Source: Fibrobacter sp. UWB10 (GTDB lineage Bacteria > Fibrobacterota > Fibrobacteria > Fibrobacterales > Fibrobacteraceae). Taken from it: a stretch of 64,000 bases of DNA. Position numbers and translations under genes: made by a program. Below the pieces are notes generated by a model. That model was given only the letters and a program-made list of their open reading frames with translations, had not been told where the DNA came from and searched no databases. The stretch is taken from positions 682,001 to 746,000 of the forward strand of contig NZ_FXUE01000002.1 of assembly GCF_900182935.1 (NCBI RefSeq), written 5' to 3'. Positions 17,370-25,998 of this stretch are shown here, piece by piece; the first letter of the stretch is position 1; each line of letters opens with the position of its first letter.

Positions 17370-18563
17370 CTATTTTAACTCCTTTAATCCTCTAATAAAT
17401 CTGTCACATGCTTTCTGCAAGGTTTCGTCGCTGGCGGCATAAGAGAATCGCACGCAACTGTCGTCACCGAAGGCTGCTCCCGGCACAATGGCGAGCCCCT
17501 GCGACTGCAATAGGTATTCGCAAAGCTCGATAGAGCCATTGATGGTCTTGCCTTCAGGCGTTTTCTTGCCGTAGAAGCTCTTGACGGGCGCGAACAGGTA
17601 GAATGCACCTTCGGGAGCGCGGCACGGTTCCGGCAGGATTTCGGCGGTGCGCTTGAGCATGTAGTCGCGGCGCTTGCGGAAGGCTGCTTGCATGGCGTGA
17701 ACATTGCTCTTGTCCATCTGCAAGGCACCGAGGGCTGCATACTGCGCCACATTGCTCGGGTGGTGCGTTGCCTGGCCCTGAATCTTTCCGATAATCTTTG
17801 CGATTTCGGCAGGGGCGGCATCGTAACCGATACGCCAACCGGTCATGCAGTGCGACTTGGAAAATCCGTTAATCACGATGGTGCGTTCGGCCATGCCGGG
17901 GAGGGCGGCTGCAGAGCAAAATTCTGTGTCGTAAGTGAAGTATTCGTACACTTCGTCTGAAATGCAGTAAATGTCGCCTTCGACAATCACCTTGGCAAGG
18001 GCTTCAAGTTCTGCCTTGCTGTAAACGGCACCCGTGGGGTTGCAGGGATTGTTCAAGAGGATTGCCTTAGTCTTTGCGTTAATGGCGGCCTTCAAGGCTT
18101 CGGGCTTGATCTTGAATCCATCTTCAATCTTGGTGTTTACAATCACCGGCTTTCCGCCGAGCCATTTCACCAGTTCCGGGTATGTCACCCAGTACGGGGC
18201 AGGGATAATCACTTCGTCGCCTTCGTTCACCAAGGCTGCAAGCGAATTGAATACGGCGTGCTTGGCACCGCTCGTCATGATGATTTGTTCGGGCTTATAG
18301 TCCAGACCGTTTTCAACCTTCAGTTTTTCGGCAACGGCCTTGCGGACTTCTAGAATTCCTACGGGAGCGGTGTAGCGGGTCTTTCCTTCGCGAATGGCCT
18401 TGCAGGCAGCATCTTGAATCGGTGTCGGAGTCGGAAAATCGGGTTCGCCTGCACCCAGGCTTACAACGTCCTTGCCGTCGGCAATCATCTGTTTTGCCAA
18501 GGTGTCGATGGCGACGGTTAAAGAAGCGGCGATATTAAGAGTTCTTGTGGATAAGTCTTTCAT
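17370..18563 (-). CDS. Aspartate aminotransferase (class I, PLP-dependent)
   Basis: A 397-residue type I fold aminotransferase, probably swapping amino groups between aspartate and 2-oxoglutarate in the cytosol. The PLP Lys is in GFSKSHCMTGWRIGY (about residue 236). Other family marks are GAGEPDFPTP, YTAPVGILEVRKAV, the LNNPCNPTGAVY segment with the Asn that contacts PLP, and CISDEVYEYF. It groups by motif with the I-gamma subgroup (thermophile and Bacillus-like AspC), which can include prephenate or other substrates. The start ATG lies within the last 10 codons of the upstream transporter, an overlap of 29 bases, so translation is likely coupled. Confidence 0.92.
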   Translation of the reverse strand: MKDLSTRTLNIAASLTVAIDTLAKQMIADGKDVVSLGAGEPDFPTPTPIQDAACKAIREGKTRYTAPVGILEVRKAVAEKLKVENGLDYKPEQIIMTSGAKHAVFNSLAALVNEGDEVIIPAPYWVTYPELVKWLGGKPVIVNTKIEDGFKIKPEALKAAINAKTKAILLNNPCNPTGAVYSKAELEALAKVIVEGDIYCISDEVYEYFTYDTEFCSAAALPGMAERTIVINGFSKSHCMTGWRIGYDAAPAEIAKIIGKIQGQATHHPSNVAQYAALGALQMDKSNVHAMQAAFRKRRDYMLKRTAEILPEPCRAPEGAFYLFAPVKSFYGKKTPEGKTINGSIELCEYLLQSQGLAIVPGAAFGDDSCVRFSYAASDETLQKACDRFIRGLKELK

Positions 18564-20955
18564 GTCTGAGTTTAGCCTTTTTCAAAATGCGGTAGGCGTC
18601 CAAGGTGCTGGCCACCAAGGGGTAAATGGTAAAATGCGAAATAAAGATGCAAATAAGTCCGAGCGCTGCAACGAGTCCCACGCCGTTAATTCCCGGGTGT
18701 GACGAGAACAGCATGGCGATTGCACCGATAAACGAAGCGCCCTGCGCAATCATGACAGAAATCAATTTCGTTTGCAAAACACTCCAAGCATTTCCGCCTT
18801 GCTTTTCGTAGTACGAAGACCAAAGTTGCAATGATCCGTCAACACTGGCGCCAATCAAGAGGACAAACGCGATAGAACTGTATGCCGAAATCTGGATGTT
18901 GAACACGTGAACCAGAATGGTTACCCAGCTCATGGCAAATAGCGACGGCAGCAAGGTAAAGAAGGCGCGGCTCAATTTGTTGTAGAACATCAAGAGAATG
19001 ATCCAGAGCAGTACGGTGCCCAAGAGTATGGACTTGTTGATGTTTCCGAGAACGGTGTCCAAAAGCGAGGCTCTCAAAATCGGGGTGCCGCAAATCTTGA
19101 AGGTCTTGTCGTGGATTCCGTCAAGTTGCATCAACTGCTTTGCAATGTGGCGGCAGGTGAGTCCGTTGTTCGGGTCGGAACTGGGAATAATGAAGGCGAA
19201 TACGCCCGGATTGTCTTTTTTGTCTGCAAACTTGCGACGTATGTTTTCGGACAACACAAAATCCTTGATGTCGTTTTCGTAATTCTCGAACATTTCGACA
19301 ATCGCAGAACTGTCTTTCGGGTTAAGCCGAGAAAGAATGTCTTCGGAAATGAGTTTCTTTAGAGTTTCAATCTTGTGCTTCTTTTCGACGCTCGCTTTAG
19401 GCAGGAACTGGTATTGGGTATAAATTCTAGCGAGGTCTTTAAGGCGACCTTTCTGTTGTAAGTGTTCGAAGTTTTCGACCAAGTCGTCGTTGTAAGAGGA
19501 ATCGGGCAACATGACGATAATCGGGTCGTATGCCGAAAAGCCGGTTTCTGCAATCAGGGCTCTTGCTTCGCGTTCGTCCAACTGCATTTCGGTCTTTTTA
19601 AAGTCGTAAAGGAATCTCAGGTTGATTCCGCTGTAAAGCCAAGCCACCGCACTTACAATGCTGATAACGATAATGATAATCCAGTTGGTCTTGAACGAAA
19701 ACAGGCGCTTGCGGTAATTGGGCGTAATGCTGTTGAAAGTGATTTCAAAGGGCTTTTTGCGCTGCAGAAGCAATAAAAGCGATGCCGTAAGTAGCGGGCA
19801 GACAATCAGGTTGAGCACGCTTCCGATAGCGCCTAGAATCCCGAATTCGCGAAGCCCAGGCAGGGGAACCAGAATGAAGGCGATAAACAGGCTCGCCATC
19901 ACAAGCGACGATGCAGCGACTACCGGACCGATTCCAAGCAGAGCGCTTTCGATACAGAGGGCGGGGCTCAGCTTCTTTTCGCGTTCATGGAAGTACCTTG
20001 TGTAGACATGCGTTAGAACCTGGCAGGCATGCCCAGGGAGCAAAAGGCCAAGAGAAAGCGTAAACAGGTTGATTCGTCCGAAAAGCAGGTAGGCGCAGGC
20101 GAGCGTGAATACAGTCGGAATCGCAAGCGGAACCGCCGAAATGAAAATCAGCTGCGGCTGGCGGTAGAAATTGATAATCAAAAGGACAAGGATAATGAGG
20201 GCGGCGATGGCTCCCGCGAATTTGGCTTGAGGGAGCAAAGTTTTGCCGGCCTTAATCGAATCGTAGACCTTTCCGGTGTAGTAGACGTTAATACCGTTAC
20301 CGTTTTCTTCGACGAATCTCTTGACTTTCTTTAAAAGCTCTCTGTTGGCCTGCAAGTCCGAAACCGAGGTCGTGGGGTAGACATCGATAACGCGAATAGA
20401 TCCTTGCTGGTTCGAAAAATCTTGTTGCAGGCTTTTGAAGTATTTGTTTTCAATCTGCGAGATGATTTCAATGGAATCTCGTGCCGGGGCTTCCGGTGCA
20501 GGGGCGTCGGTCAAGTCCACCAGAAGAGGATTGTTCCTGTTGATTTCGGCTGCCTTTAGGCTATCAAGCTTTTCAATGACCTGGTCCAGATCGCTTTCGC
20601 TTGCGTACAGGAGTCGATTCTTCTTGAAAAAGTCCAAATCGGTCGTGTAGTCGGCGTAATGGACTTGAGGGTCGTTCTCAAGGTACTTGGCGAGATTTTC
20701 TGCAAACTTGAAATTGGCAGCACTGTCTTTGGACTGAATGACGATGGTCAGGCTTCCGAGTCCGCCAAAGGCGCTTTCGATTGCCTGGTAGTCGACTTCA
20801 ACTTCGTGTCCTCTGAGGGTGTCTTGCAACTGGATTTCCCAACGAAGGTTTTCGATAGGGTAAATGCACAAGAGCGTAACGGCAAGAAAAAGCCCAATAG
20901 TCGCTTTAGGATAGTGGGCTATCTTACGGATTAATTTGGCAAAAGCCGAAAACAT
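18535..20955 (-). CDS. RND-superfamily exporter (MMPL/HpnN-like)
   Basis: About 806 residues. Two repeats of one membrane segment, a large outside loop and five more segments are visible: first helix near residue 15-33 (ATIGLFLAVTLLCIYPI), then a block at about 230-385, another lone helix at about 415, and a block at about 625-790. The Asp-rich motif in the membrane repeat (LLIGASVDGSLQLWSSYYEK) resembles MMPL proteins. Family members export lipids or hydrophobic molecules with proton force. The start at 20955 (MFSAFAKLIRK) is preferred because a TATATT box on this strand lies just upstream, between it and the alternative ATG at 20988. Divergent from the barrel gene at 21011. Confidence 0.82.
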   Translation of the reverse strand: MFSAFAKLIRKIAHYPKATIGLFLAVTLLCIYPIENLRWEIQLQDTLRGHEVEVDYQAIESAFGGLGSLTIVIQSKDSAANFKFAENLAKYLENDPQVHYADYTTDLDFFKKNRLLYASESDLDQVIEKLDSLKAAEINRNNPLLVDLTDAPAPEAPARDSIEIISQIENKYFKSLQQDFSNQQGSIRVIDVYPTTSVSDLQANRELLKKVKRFVEENGNGINVYYTGKVYDSIKAGKTLLPQAKFAGAIAALIILVLLIINFYRQPQLIFISAVPLAIPTVFTLACAYLLFGRINLFTLSLGLLLPGHACQVLTHVYTRYFHEREKKLSPALCIESALLGIGPVVAASSLVMASLFIAFILVPLPGLREFGILGAIGSVLNLIVCPLLTASLLLLLQRKKPFEITFNSITPNYRKRLFSFKTNWIIIIVISIVSAVAWLYSGINLRFLYDFKKTEMQLDEREARALIAETGFSAYDPIIVMLPDSSYNDDLVENFEHLQQKGRLKDLARIYTQYQFLPKASVEKKHKIETLKKLISEDILSRLNPKDSSAIVEMFENYENDIKDFVLSENIRRKFADKKDNPGVFAFIIPSSDPNNGLTCRHIAKQLMQLDGIHDKTFKICGTPILRASLLDTVLGNINKSILLGTVLLWIILLMFYNKLSRAFFTLLPSLFAMSWVTILVHVFNIQISAYSSIAFVLLIGASVDGSLQLWSSYYEKQGGNAWSVLQTKLISVMIAQGASFIGAIAMLFSSHPGINGVGLVAALGLICIFISHFTIYPLVASTLDAYRILKKAKLRHERLIHKNS

Positions 20956-21010
20956 ACAAATAATATAACTATTATCGCCTTTGTTCAAATTATTAAACTA
21001 AATTAAGGAC

Positions 21011-22570
21011 ATGGTAAAAAGGGAGTCTAACAGTCTCTTTGTTTGGGTGTTGTCCGCGCTATGTTTTTTTTGCGTGGTGTCCGCCCATGCACAAGATGAA
21101 ACTCCCTCAGATTCGACTGAACAAACAGAAACTCTTTCGGATTCTACCGAACAAACTGAAGTTTCTTTGGATTCTGCCGAAGAATCGTCTGCCGAAGAAT
21201 CTTCTGCTGAACAAGCGTCTGAAAAATCGTTTTGGACTTGGCCGCTAGAATACATTATCCAGCCGTTCCTGAATGGCTTGATTTATCCGGTGGCAAAGCC
21301 TATGGACTACGCTATCAAGAACGGAATTATTGAAAAGTCCGTCGAATTGATTTCTTTTGGCGAAGACTACAAAATCATGGTTTACCCGAGCTTCAATTTC
21401 AAGCCGGGTTCACGTACCATGGTGGGTGCCAATTACCGCCATCGTAGTGCGTTCTTGAGCAAGGACTACTTGGTTGTGCAAGGGGAATACTACGCCAATG
21501 GCGATGTCAGCTTGACTGCACGCTATACAAAGCATGCTCTGTTTGGAACGCGCTTGTTTGGTGGATTCCGCTACGATCTTGACTTGGACCGCGATAAGCG
21601 TTTTACCGTTCCTGAAACAAAGAGCAGTTATTTGCAGCCTGACTCAAGTTACGAGTTTACGTGGCGCTTGGGAGCTCCTATAACCAGCACGTCAAATTGG
21701 AATGCCGAAATTTGGGCGTCGTTGTATTGCAGTCGCGCAAGTCACCCCGATATTGAAGAAGACTCGGTCTTGATTAGCGACGATTATAAAATCGAAGACA
21801 GAGGTTTGTACCAGAATGTAACACAGGTTCCGGTAGGTCTTTCGTTTGTGTATGACAATCTTGATTTGCCTTATGCCCCGTCTCGCGGAAATCGTATTGT
21901 GCTGAATGGTTATTACACGTTTGTGGGTAAGTATTCGGGTGTGCGTTACGAAGATTTGGGCATTACTCCCGAAGAAGGGCAAGGGGATAAAATTAAGGAC
22001 GGTGGCTTAAATCACGATTTCTTTACTACGGAATTCATTTTCCAGCATTACTTCTATCTTGGTCGCTCTAAAAATTACGTGCTTTCGGCAAAAGAGGCTC
22101 GCGAAAATCGCAGGTTCTACACGGACTTCTCGTGGGATGAGGCTGTTCGTATTTGGCGACCGGAACAGGTCATGAACACCTTGTTTGAACGTCGTGTCAT
22201 TGCTCTCCAGTTCCGTATGGTGAATCTTTGGGAAATGGAAGAAGGTGGAGCCCCGCACGATGCGTTTATCAATTTGAATTCCAAAGCGCCTTTGCGTGGT
22301 TACGATGACAAATGGACGACCCATAACTTGATGTCGTTGAGTTTGGAATACCGCTGGCCGGTCGACCGTTTGATCGATGGTGTGCTTTTTAATGAATATG
22401 CCATGATTGCGCCCAAAATTAATAAGTGGAGTTTTGATCATTACTACAATTCTTGGGGCTTCGGTATCCGTGTTCGCCAGCCGAACCTCTACCTTTTCCG
22501 CCTGCAGTTCGGTTTCCATGGCTTGCATGGCGTGAATATGATTATGACGATCGCGCCTGAATTCAAGTAG
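21011..22570 (+). CDS. Omp85/surface-antigen-like outer-membrane barrel
   Basis: A 519-residue exported protein. Signal peptide to about residue 27 (..VVSAHAQ), then a Ser/Glu/Thr-rich spacer with DSTEQTETLSDSTEQTE repeats, then a barrel of about 430 residues. The C-terminal half has the D15/BamA pattern: VIALQFRMVNLW, APLRGYDDKWTTHNLMSLSLEYRWPV and a terminal strand ending MIMTIAPEFK. No POTRA domains are visible, so it is a barrel-only member rather than BamA itself. It may move lipids or small proteins, or be structural. It is divergent from the RND exporter, which could supply it with a lipid substrate (inference). Confidence 0.78.
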   Translation: MVKRESNSLFVWVLSALCFFCVVSAHAQDETPSDSTEQTETLSDSTEQTEVSLDSAEESSAEESSAEQASEKSFWTWPLEYIIQPFLNGLIYPVAKPMDYAIKNGIIEKSVELISFGEDYKIMVYPSFNFKPGSRTMVGANYRHRSAFLSKDYLVVQGEYYANGDVSLTARYTKHALFGTRLFGGFRYDLDLDRDKRFTVPETKSSYLQPDSSYEFTWRLGAPITSTSNWNAEIWASLYCSRASHPDIEEDSVLISDDYKIEDRGLYQNVTQVPVGLSFVYDNLDLPYAPSRGNRIVLNGYYTFVGKYSGVRYEDLGITPEEGQGDKIKDGGLNHDFFTTEFIFQHYFYLGRSKNYVLSAKEARENRRFYTDFSWDEAVRIWRPEQVMNTLFERRVIALQFRMVNLWEMEEGGAPHDAFINLNSKAPLRGYDDKWTTHNLMSLSLEYRWPVDRLIDGVLFNEYAMIAPKINKWSFDHYYNSWGFGIRVRQPNLYLFRLQFGFHGLHGVNMIMTIAPEFK

Positions 22571-22637
22571 ACACGAATGTGTCATCTTGGAGCGTAGCAA
22601 TTGGATTACTACCTGGAGTAGTATTCCATTTTTTTCT
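22570..22637 (+). terminator. Mini-hairpin and terminator after the Omp85-like gene
   Basis: GACAC-GAAT-GTGTC (22570-22583) starts on the last base of the stop codon. A second, imperfect stem pairs TGGATTACTACC (22602-22613) with GGAGTAGTATTCCA and is followed by seven T, a typical rho-independent terminator. Between them is GGAGCGTAGCAA, similar to the loop of a hairpin at 38.57 kb. Confidence 0.75.
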
Positions 22638-22674
22638 AAATTTCCTCCAGTAAAATTTCAACAAGGATAAAAAT

Positions 22675-24117
22675 ATGCGCGATCAGTTCGAAAGCCCGCT
22701 TATCAAGCGTTATGCTAGCAAGGAAATGAGTTTCATCTTCAGCCCGCAGTACAAGTTCCAGACTTGGCGCAAGCTGTGGATTTACCTCGCCGAATCCGAA
22801 ATGGAGCTCGGCCTCCCGATTACGCAGGAGCAGGTGGACGAACTGAAGGCCCACGAAAAGGATATCAACTTCGAAGTTGCCGAAGAAGAAGAAAAGCGCC
22901 GCCGTCACGACGTGATGAGCCACGTTTACGCTTACGGCGTGCAGTGCCCGAAGGCTAAGGGCATTATTCACCTCGGTGCAACGTCTGCATTTGTGGGCGA
23001 CAACACTGACCTTATCCAGATGCAGCAGGCTATGATTCTCGTGCGCAAGCGTCTTTGCCGCGTGATGGACAAGCTTTCCAAGTTTGCTATGGAATACAAG
23101 GACATGGCCCAGCTCGGTGCCACGCACTTCCAGGCCGCCCAGCTCACGACCGTGGGTAAGCGCGCTTGCCTCTGGCTCCAGGACATGCTCATCGACCTCG
23201 AAGAATTGAACTTCCTCATCGAAGTGCTTCCGTTCCGCGGCGTGAAGGGCACGACCGGTACGCAGGCCAGCTTCATGGACTTGTTCAATGGCGACGAAGA
23301 AAAGATTATGGAACTCGACCGCCGCGTGACCGCCAAGGCTGGCTTCAAGCGCGTGCTCACCATCACCGGTCAGACTTACACTCGTAAGTGGGACAACCGC
23401 GTGAACCAGGTGCTCAGCTCCATCGCTCAGTCTCTGCACAAGTTTGCTACCGACATGCGCCTCATGCAGGGCGTGAAGGAAGTGGAAGAACCGTTCGAAA
23501 AGACTCAGATTGGTTCCAGCGCCATGGCTTACAAGCGTAACCCGATGCGTAGCGAACGTATTTGCTCTCTCGCTCGTTTCGTGATGGCTCAGGTCAACAG
23601 CACCGCCTTCACGCAGGCAACGCAGTGGTTCGAACGTACGCTCGATGACAGCGCCAACAAGCGCCTCGCCATTCCGGAAGCATTCCTCGCTATGGATGCT
23701 ATGCTCATCATCGCTGAAAATGTGACCAACGGCCTCGTGGTTTACCCGAAGGTTATCGAAAAGCGCATCATGGCCGAACTCCCGTTCATGGCTACCGAAA
23801 ACATCATTATGGAAGGTGTGAAGAATGGCGGCGACCGTCAGGAACTCCACGAAGAAATCCGCGTGATGTCTATGGAAGCCGGTAAGGTTGTGAAGGAACA
23901 GGGTAAGGACAACGACTTGCTCGAACGCGTGCTGAAGAACGAAAAGTTCCAGAAGCTCGGCATCACCGAAGCTAAGCTCAAGGAAATCCTCGACCTCCGC
24001 AAGTTCGTGGGCCGCGCTCCTGGTCAGGTCGTGAAGTTCGTGACCGAAGAAGTCCGCCCGGCTATCGAAGCTGTGAAGGACTGGGCGAACATCGACGCTG
24101 GCGAACTCAAGGTCTAA
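22675..24117 (+). CDS. purB: Adenylosuccinate lyase
   Basis: A 480-residue enzyme of the fumarase/aspartase superfamily. It splits SAICAR to AICAR and adenylosuccinate to AMP, both with release of fumarate, in purine synthesis. The signature loop [16 protein letters not shown] is at about residue 280-295, with the catalytic Ser; [15 protein letters not shown] and [16 protein letters not shown] supply the active-site His and Thr residues. Length agrees with the longer, human-like PurB branch. Codon use is strongly biased to GC-ending codons, as in other highly expressed genes of the window (PEP carboxykinase, cellobiose phosphorylase). The ruvX gene follows after 6 bases. Confidence 0.96.
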   Translation: MRDQFESPLIKRYASKEMSFIFSPQYKFQTWRKLWIYLAESEMELGLPITQEQVDELKAHEKDINFEVAEEEEKRRRHDVMSHVYAYGVQCPKAKGIIHLGATSAFVGDNTDLIQMQQAMILVRKRLCRVMDKLSKFAMEYKDMAQLGATHFQAAQLTTVGKRACLWLQDMLIDLEELNFLIEVLPFRGVKGTTGTQASFMDLFNGDEEKIMELDRRVTAKAGFKRVLTITGQTYTRKWDNRVNQVLSSIAQSLHKFATDMRLMQGVKEVEEPFEKTQIGSSAMAYKRNPMRSERICSLARFVMAQVNSTAFTQATQWFERTLDDSANKRLAIPEAFLAMDAMLIIAENVTNGLVVYPKVIEKRIMAELPFMATENIIMEGVKNGGDRQELHEEIRVMSMEAGKVVKEQGKDNDLLERVLKNEKFQKLGITEAKLKEILDLRKFVGRAPGQVVKFVTEEVRPAIEAVKDWANIDAGELKV

Positions 24118-24123
24118 TTACCC

Positions 24124-24534
24124 TTGAACTACCTTGCGCTTGATTATGGTGAACACCGCGTCGGGGTCGCATTTGCCGATTCCGAGTTTCGGATGGCTTT
24201 TTCGCGAGAAACGATTGACCAGAAGACGACGAATTTGTTCGTGCGGCTCGACGAGCTGGTGAAAATCAACAAGGTAGATGCCTTTGTGGTGGGAATGCCG
24301 TATCACCCTGATGGCCGTAAAGACGGCAAGAATGTGGTGGTGGAAAAGTTCATTGAGGACTTGAAAACGCGTTTCCCGGGTATGCCTGTGTACACGCAGG
24401 ATGAATCGTATTCCAGCGTGCAGGCGCAAGAAAAAACTTCTTACTTTAGCAAGAAGAAAAAGCAAAAGAATAAGGCGGTCATCGATCAACTCGCTGCCGC
24501 CATAATTCTACAAAGATGGCTAGATGAAAACTAG
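24124..24534 (+). CDS. ruvX: RuvX/YqgF Holliday-junction resolvase-like nuclease
   Basis: A 136-residue RNase H-fold protein. LALDYGEHRVGVAFAD at the N-terminus holds the first catalytic Asp of the DxGxxRxGxA motif; the middle motif VDAFVVGMP and YTQDESYSS carry the other acidic residues. YqgF proteins are linked to 16S rRNA 5' maturation and to junction resolution. The start is a TTG at 24124, 6 bases after purB, so translation depends on purB transcription. Its stop overlaps the fabF stop on the other strand (tag and cta share bases 24532-24533). Confidence 0.9.
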   Translation: MNYLALDYGEHRVGVAFADSEFRMAFSRETIDQKTTNLFVRLDELVKINKVDAFVVGMPYHPDGRKDGKNVVVEKFIEDLKTRFPGMPVYTQDESYSSVQAQEKTSYFSKKKKQKNKAVIDQLAAAIILQRWLDEN

Positions 24535-25781
24535 CCGTTGTATTTCTTGATAATCACGACGCCATTGTGACCGCCGAAGCCGAGAGAGGCCGAGGCGGCG
24601 ACGTCGATATTCCCTTCGACACCCTTGTTCGGTACGTAATCCAGGTCGCATTCCGGATCCGGGGTTTCGTAGTTGATGGTGGCGGGGTAGAACGAGTCGC
24701 GAATTGCAAGCGTCGAGACGATGGCTTCGCATACGCCAGCGGCACCCACGCAGTGGCCCGTCATGCTCTTGGTGCTAGACACCTTGATTTTGTAGGCGTG
24801 TTCACCGAGGGCAACCTTGAGCATTGCAGTTTCGGTTGCATCGTTCAGGTGCGTCGAGGTACCGTGTGCGTTGTAGTAGTTAATGTCGGTCGGGGCAATG
24901 CCTGCGTCCTTGATGGCGCGGGTAAGTGCCTTCGCGCAGGTTTCTCCACCCGGGCGCGGGCTTGTAATGTGGTAGGCATCGGCAGAAGCACCGTAGCCGG
25001 CGAGTTCGGCGTAAATCTTGGCGCCGCGGGCCTTGGCGTGTTCCAATTCTTCGAGAATCATCACGGCACCGCCTTCACCCATCACGAATCCGGAGCGGTT
25101 CAAGTCGAACGGGCGAGAAGCCTTTTCCGGGCAGTCGTTGAATTTGTCAGTGAGGGCGTGCATGCCAGCAAAGCTCTTGATGCTGTAATCGGTAATGCCG
25201 CTTTCGGAACCGCCAGCAAGGCAGATATCCAAGCGACCCGAGCGAATCGCGTCGAGGGCGACACCGATAGCGTCGGTGCCCGAAGCGCAGGCGGTGCAGA
25301 CCGTGTGGGCCTGGCCCGTGATGCCGAGGGCGATAGAAACGTTTGCGCCCGCTTCGTTCGGAATCAGCTGCGGCATGGCGAGCGGCGAAACCTTGCGCTT
25401 GCCGCCGTTCATGTACTGCGTGTAGGTGGAATCGACGATGTCGAGGCCGCCGAGACCGGTGCCTGCCACGATGCCTGTGGTATCCTGGGCGAGGTCTTCG
25501 GGCGTAAGGCTTGCGTCTGCAACCGCTTCCTTGGAGGCGGCGAGCAGGAACTGCGTGAAGCGGGCCATGCGGCGGGCTTCTTTCGGGTCAATGTCGTGTT
25601 CTTCGGGCTTGAAATCCTTGACTTCGGCAGCAATCTTTACCGGGCAATTGCTTGCGTCAAAAAGGGTGATGGGAGCGACTCCGCACTTGCCTGCGCGAAT
25701 GGCTGCCCAAAAATCGTTAATGTTCTTGCCAATGGGAGTCACGGCTCCCATACCAGTGATTACTACGCGTCTTTTAGTCAT
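24531..25781 (-). CDS. fabF: 3-oxoacyl-ACP synthase II
   Basis: A 416-residue condensing enzyme that elongates acyl-ACP with malonyl-ACP. The active-site Cys is in VCTACASGTDA (about residue 163); the two His are in YNAHGTSTHLND and MTGHCVGAAG; the C-terminal GFGGHNGVVIIKK closes the fold. The start ATG at 25781 (MTKRRVVITGMG) fits homologues; a GTG two codons earlier is also open. It stands alone rather than in a fab cluster, so it may serve housekeeping fatty-acid synthesis or a specialised acyl chain made with the acyl-CoA synthetase that is transcribed in the same direction upstream. Confidence 0.94.
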   Translation of the reverse strand: MTKRRVVITGMGAVTPIGKNINDFWAAIRAGKCGVAPITLFDASNCPVKIAAEVKDFKPEEHDIDPKEARRMARFTQFLLAASKEAVADASLTPEDLAQDTTGIVAGTGLGGLDIVDSTYTQYMNGGKRKVSPLAMPQLIPNEAGANVSIALGITGQAHTVCTACASGTDAIGVALDAIRSGRLDICLAGGSESGITDYSIKSFAGMHALTDKFNDCPEKASRPFDLNRSGFVMGEGGAVMILEELEHAKARGAKIYAELAGYGASADAYHITSPRPGGETCAKALTRAIKDAGIAPTDINYYNAHGTSTHLNDATETAMLKVALGEHAYKIKVSSTKSMTGHCVGAAGVCEAIVSTLAIRDSFYPATINYETPDPECDLDYVPNKGVEGNIDVAASASLGFGGHNGVVIIKKYNG

Positions 25782-25881
25782 GCGCACAAAGATAGAAAAA
25801 CATCATTTTATGCCGGTTGAAAAGTCTTGTTTTTGTTCATTTCCTCAATAATTTATTCCGAGAATAAAGAAAATAATGAAC

Positions 25882-25995
25882 CACACGGATTAGAAATGCC
25901 TAACGGCATTTTAGAAAAAATATATAAACTGATTTTGCGTTAGCAAAATCGAATCCGTGTGACACTACCGGGGGGGGGGGGAGGGGCGAAGCCCC
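25882..25995. repeat. Nested hairpin element with a 12-G tract
   Basis: Outer arms CACACGGATT (25882-25891) and AATCCGTGTG (25952-25961) enclose two hairpins: AAATGCC-TAAC-GGCATTT (25894-25911) and GATTTTGC-GTTA-GCAAAATC (25931-25950). After it come 12 consecutive G (25970-25981) and GGGGC-GAA-GCCCC (25983-25995), which ends 4 bases short of the acyl-CoA synthetase stop codon. This fills the fabF/synthetase gap; no gene is seen in it. Confidence 0.78.
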
Positions 25996-25998
25996 CTC

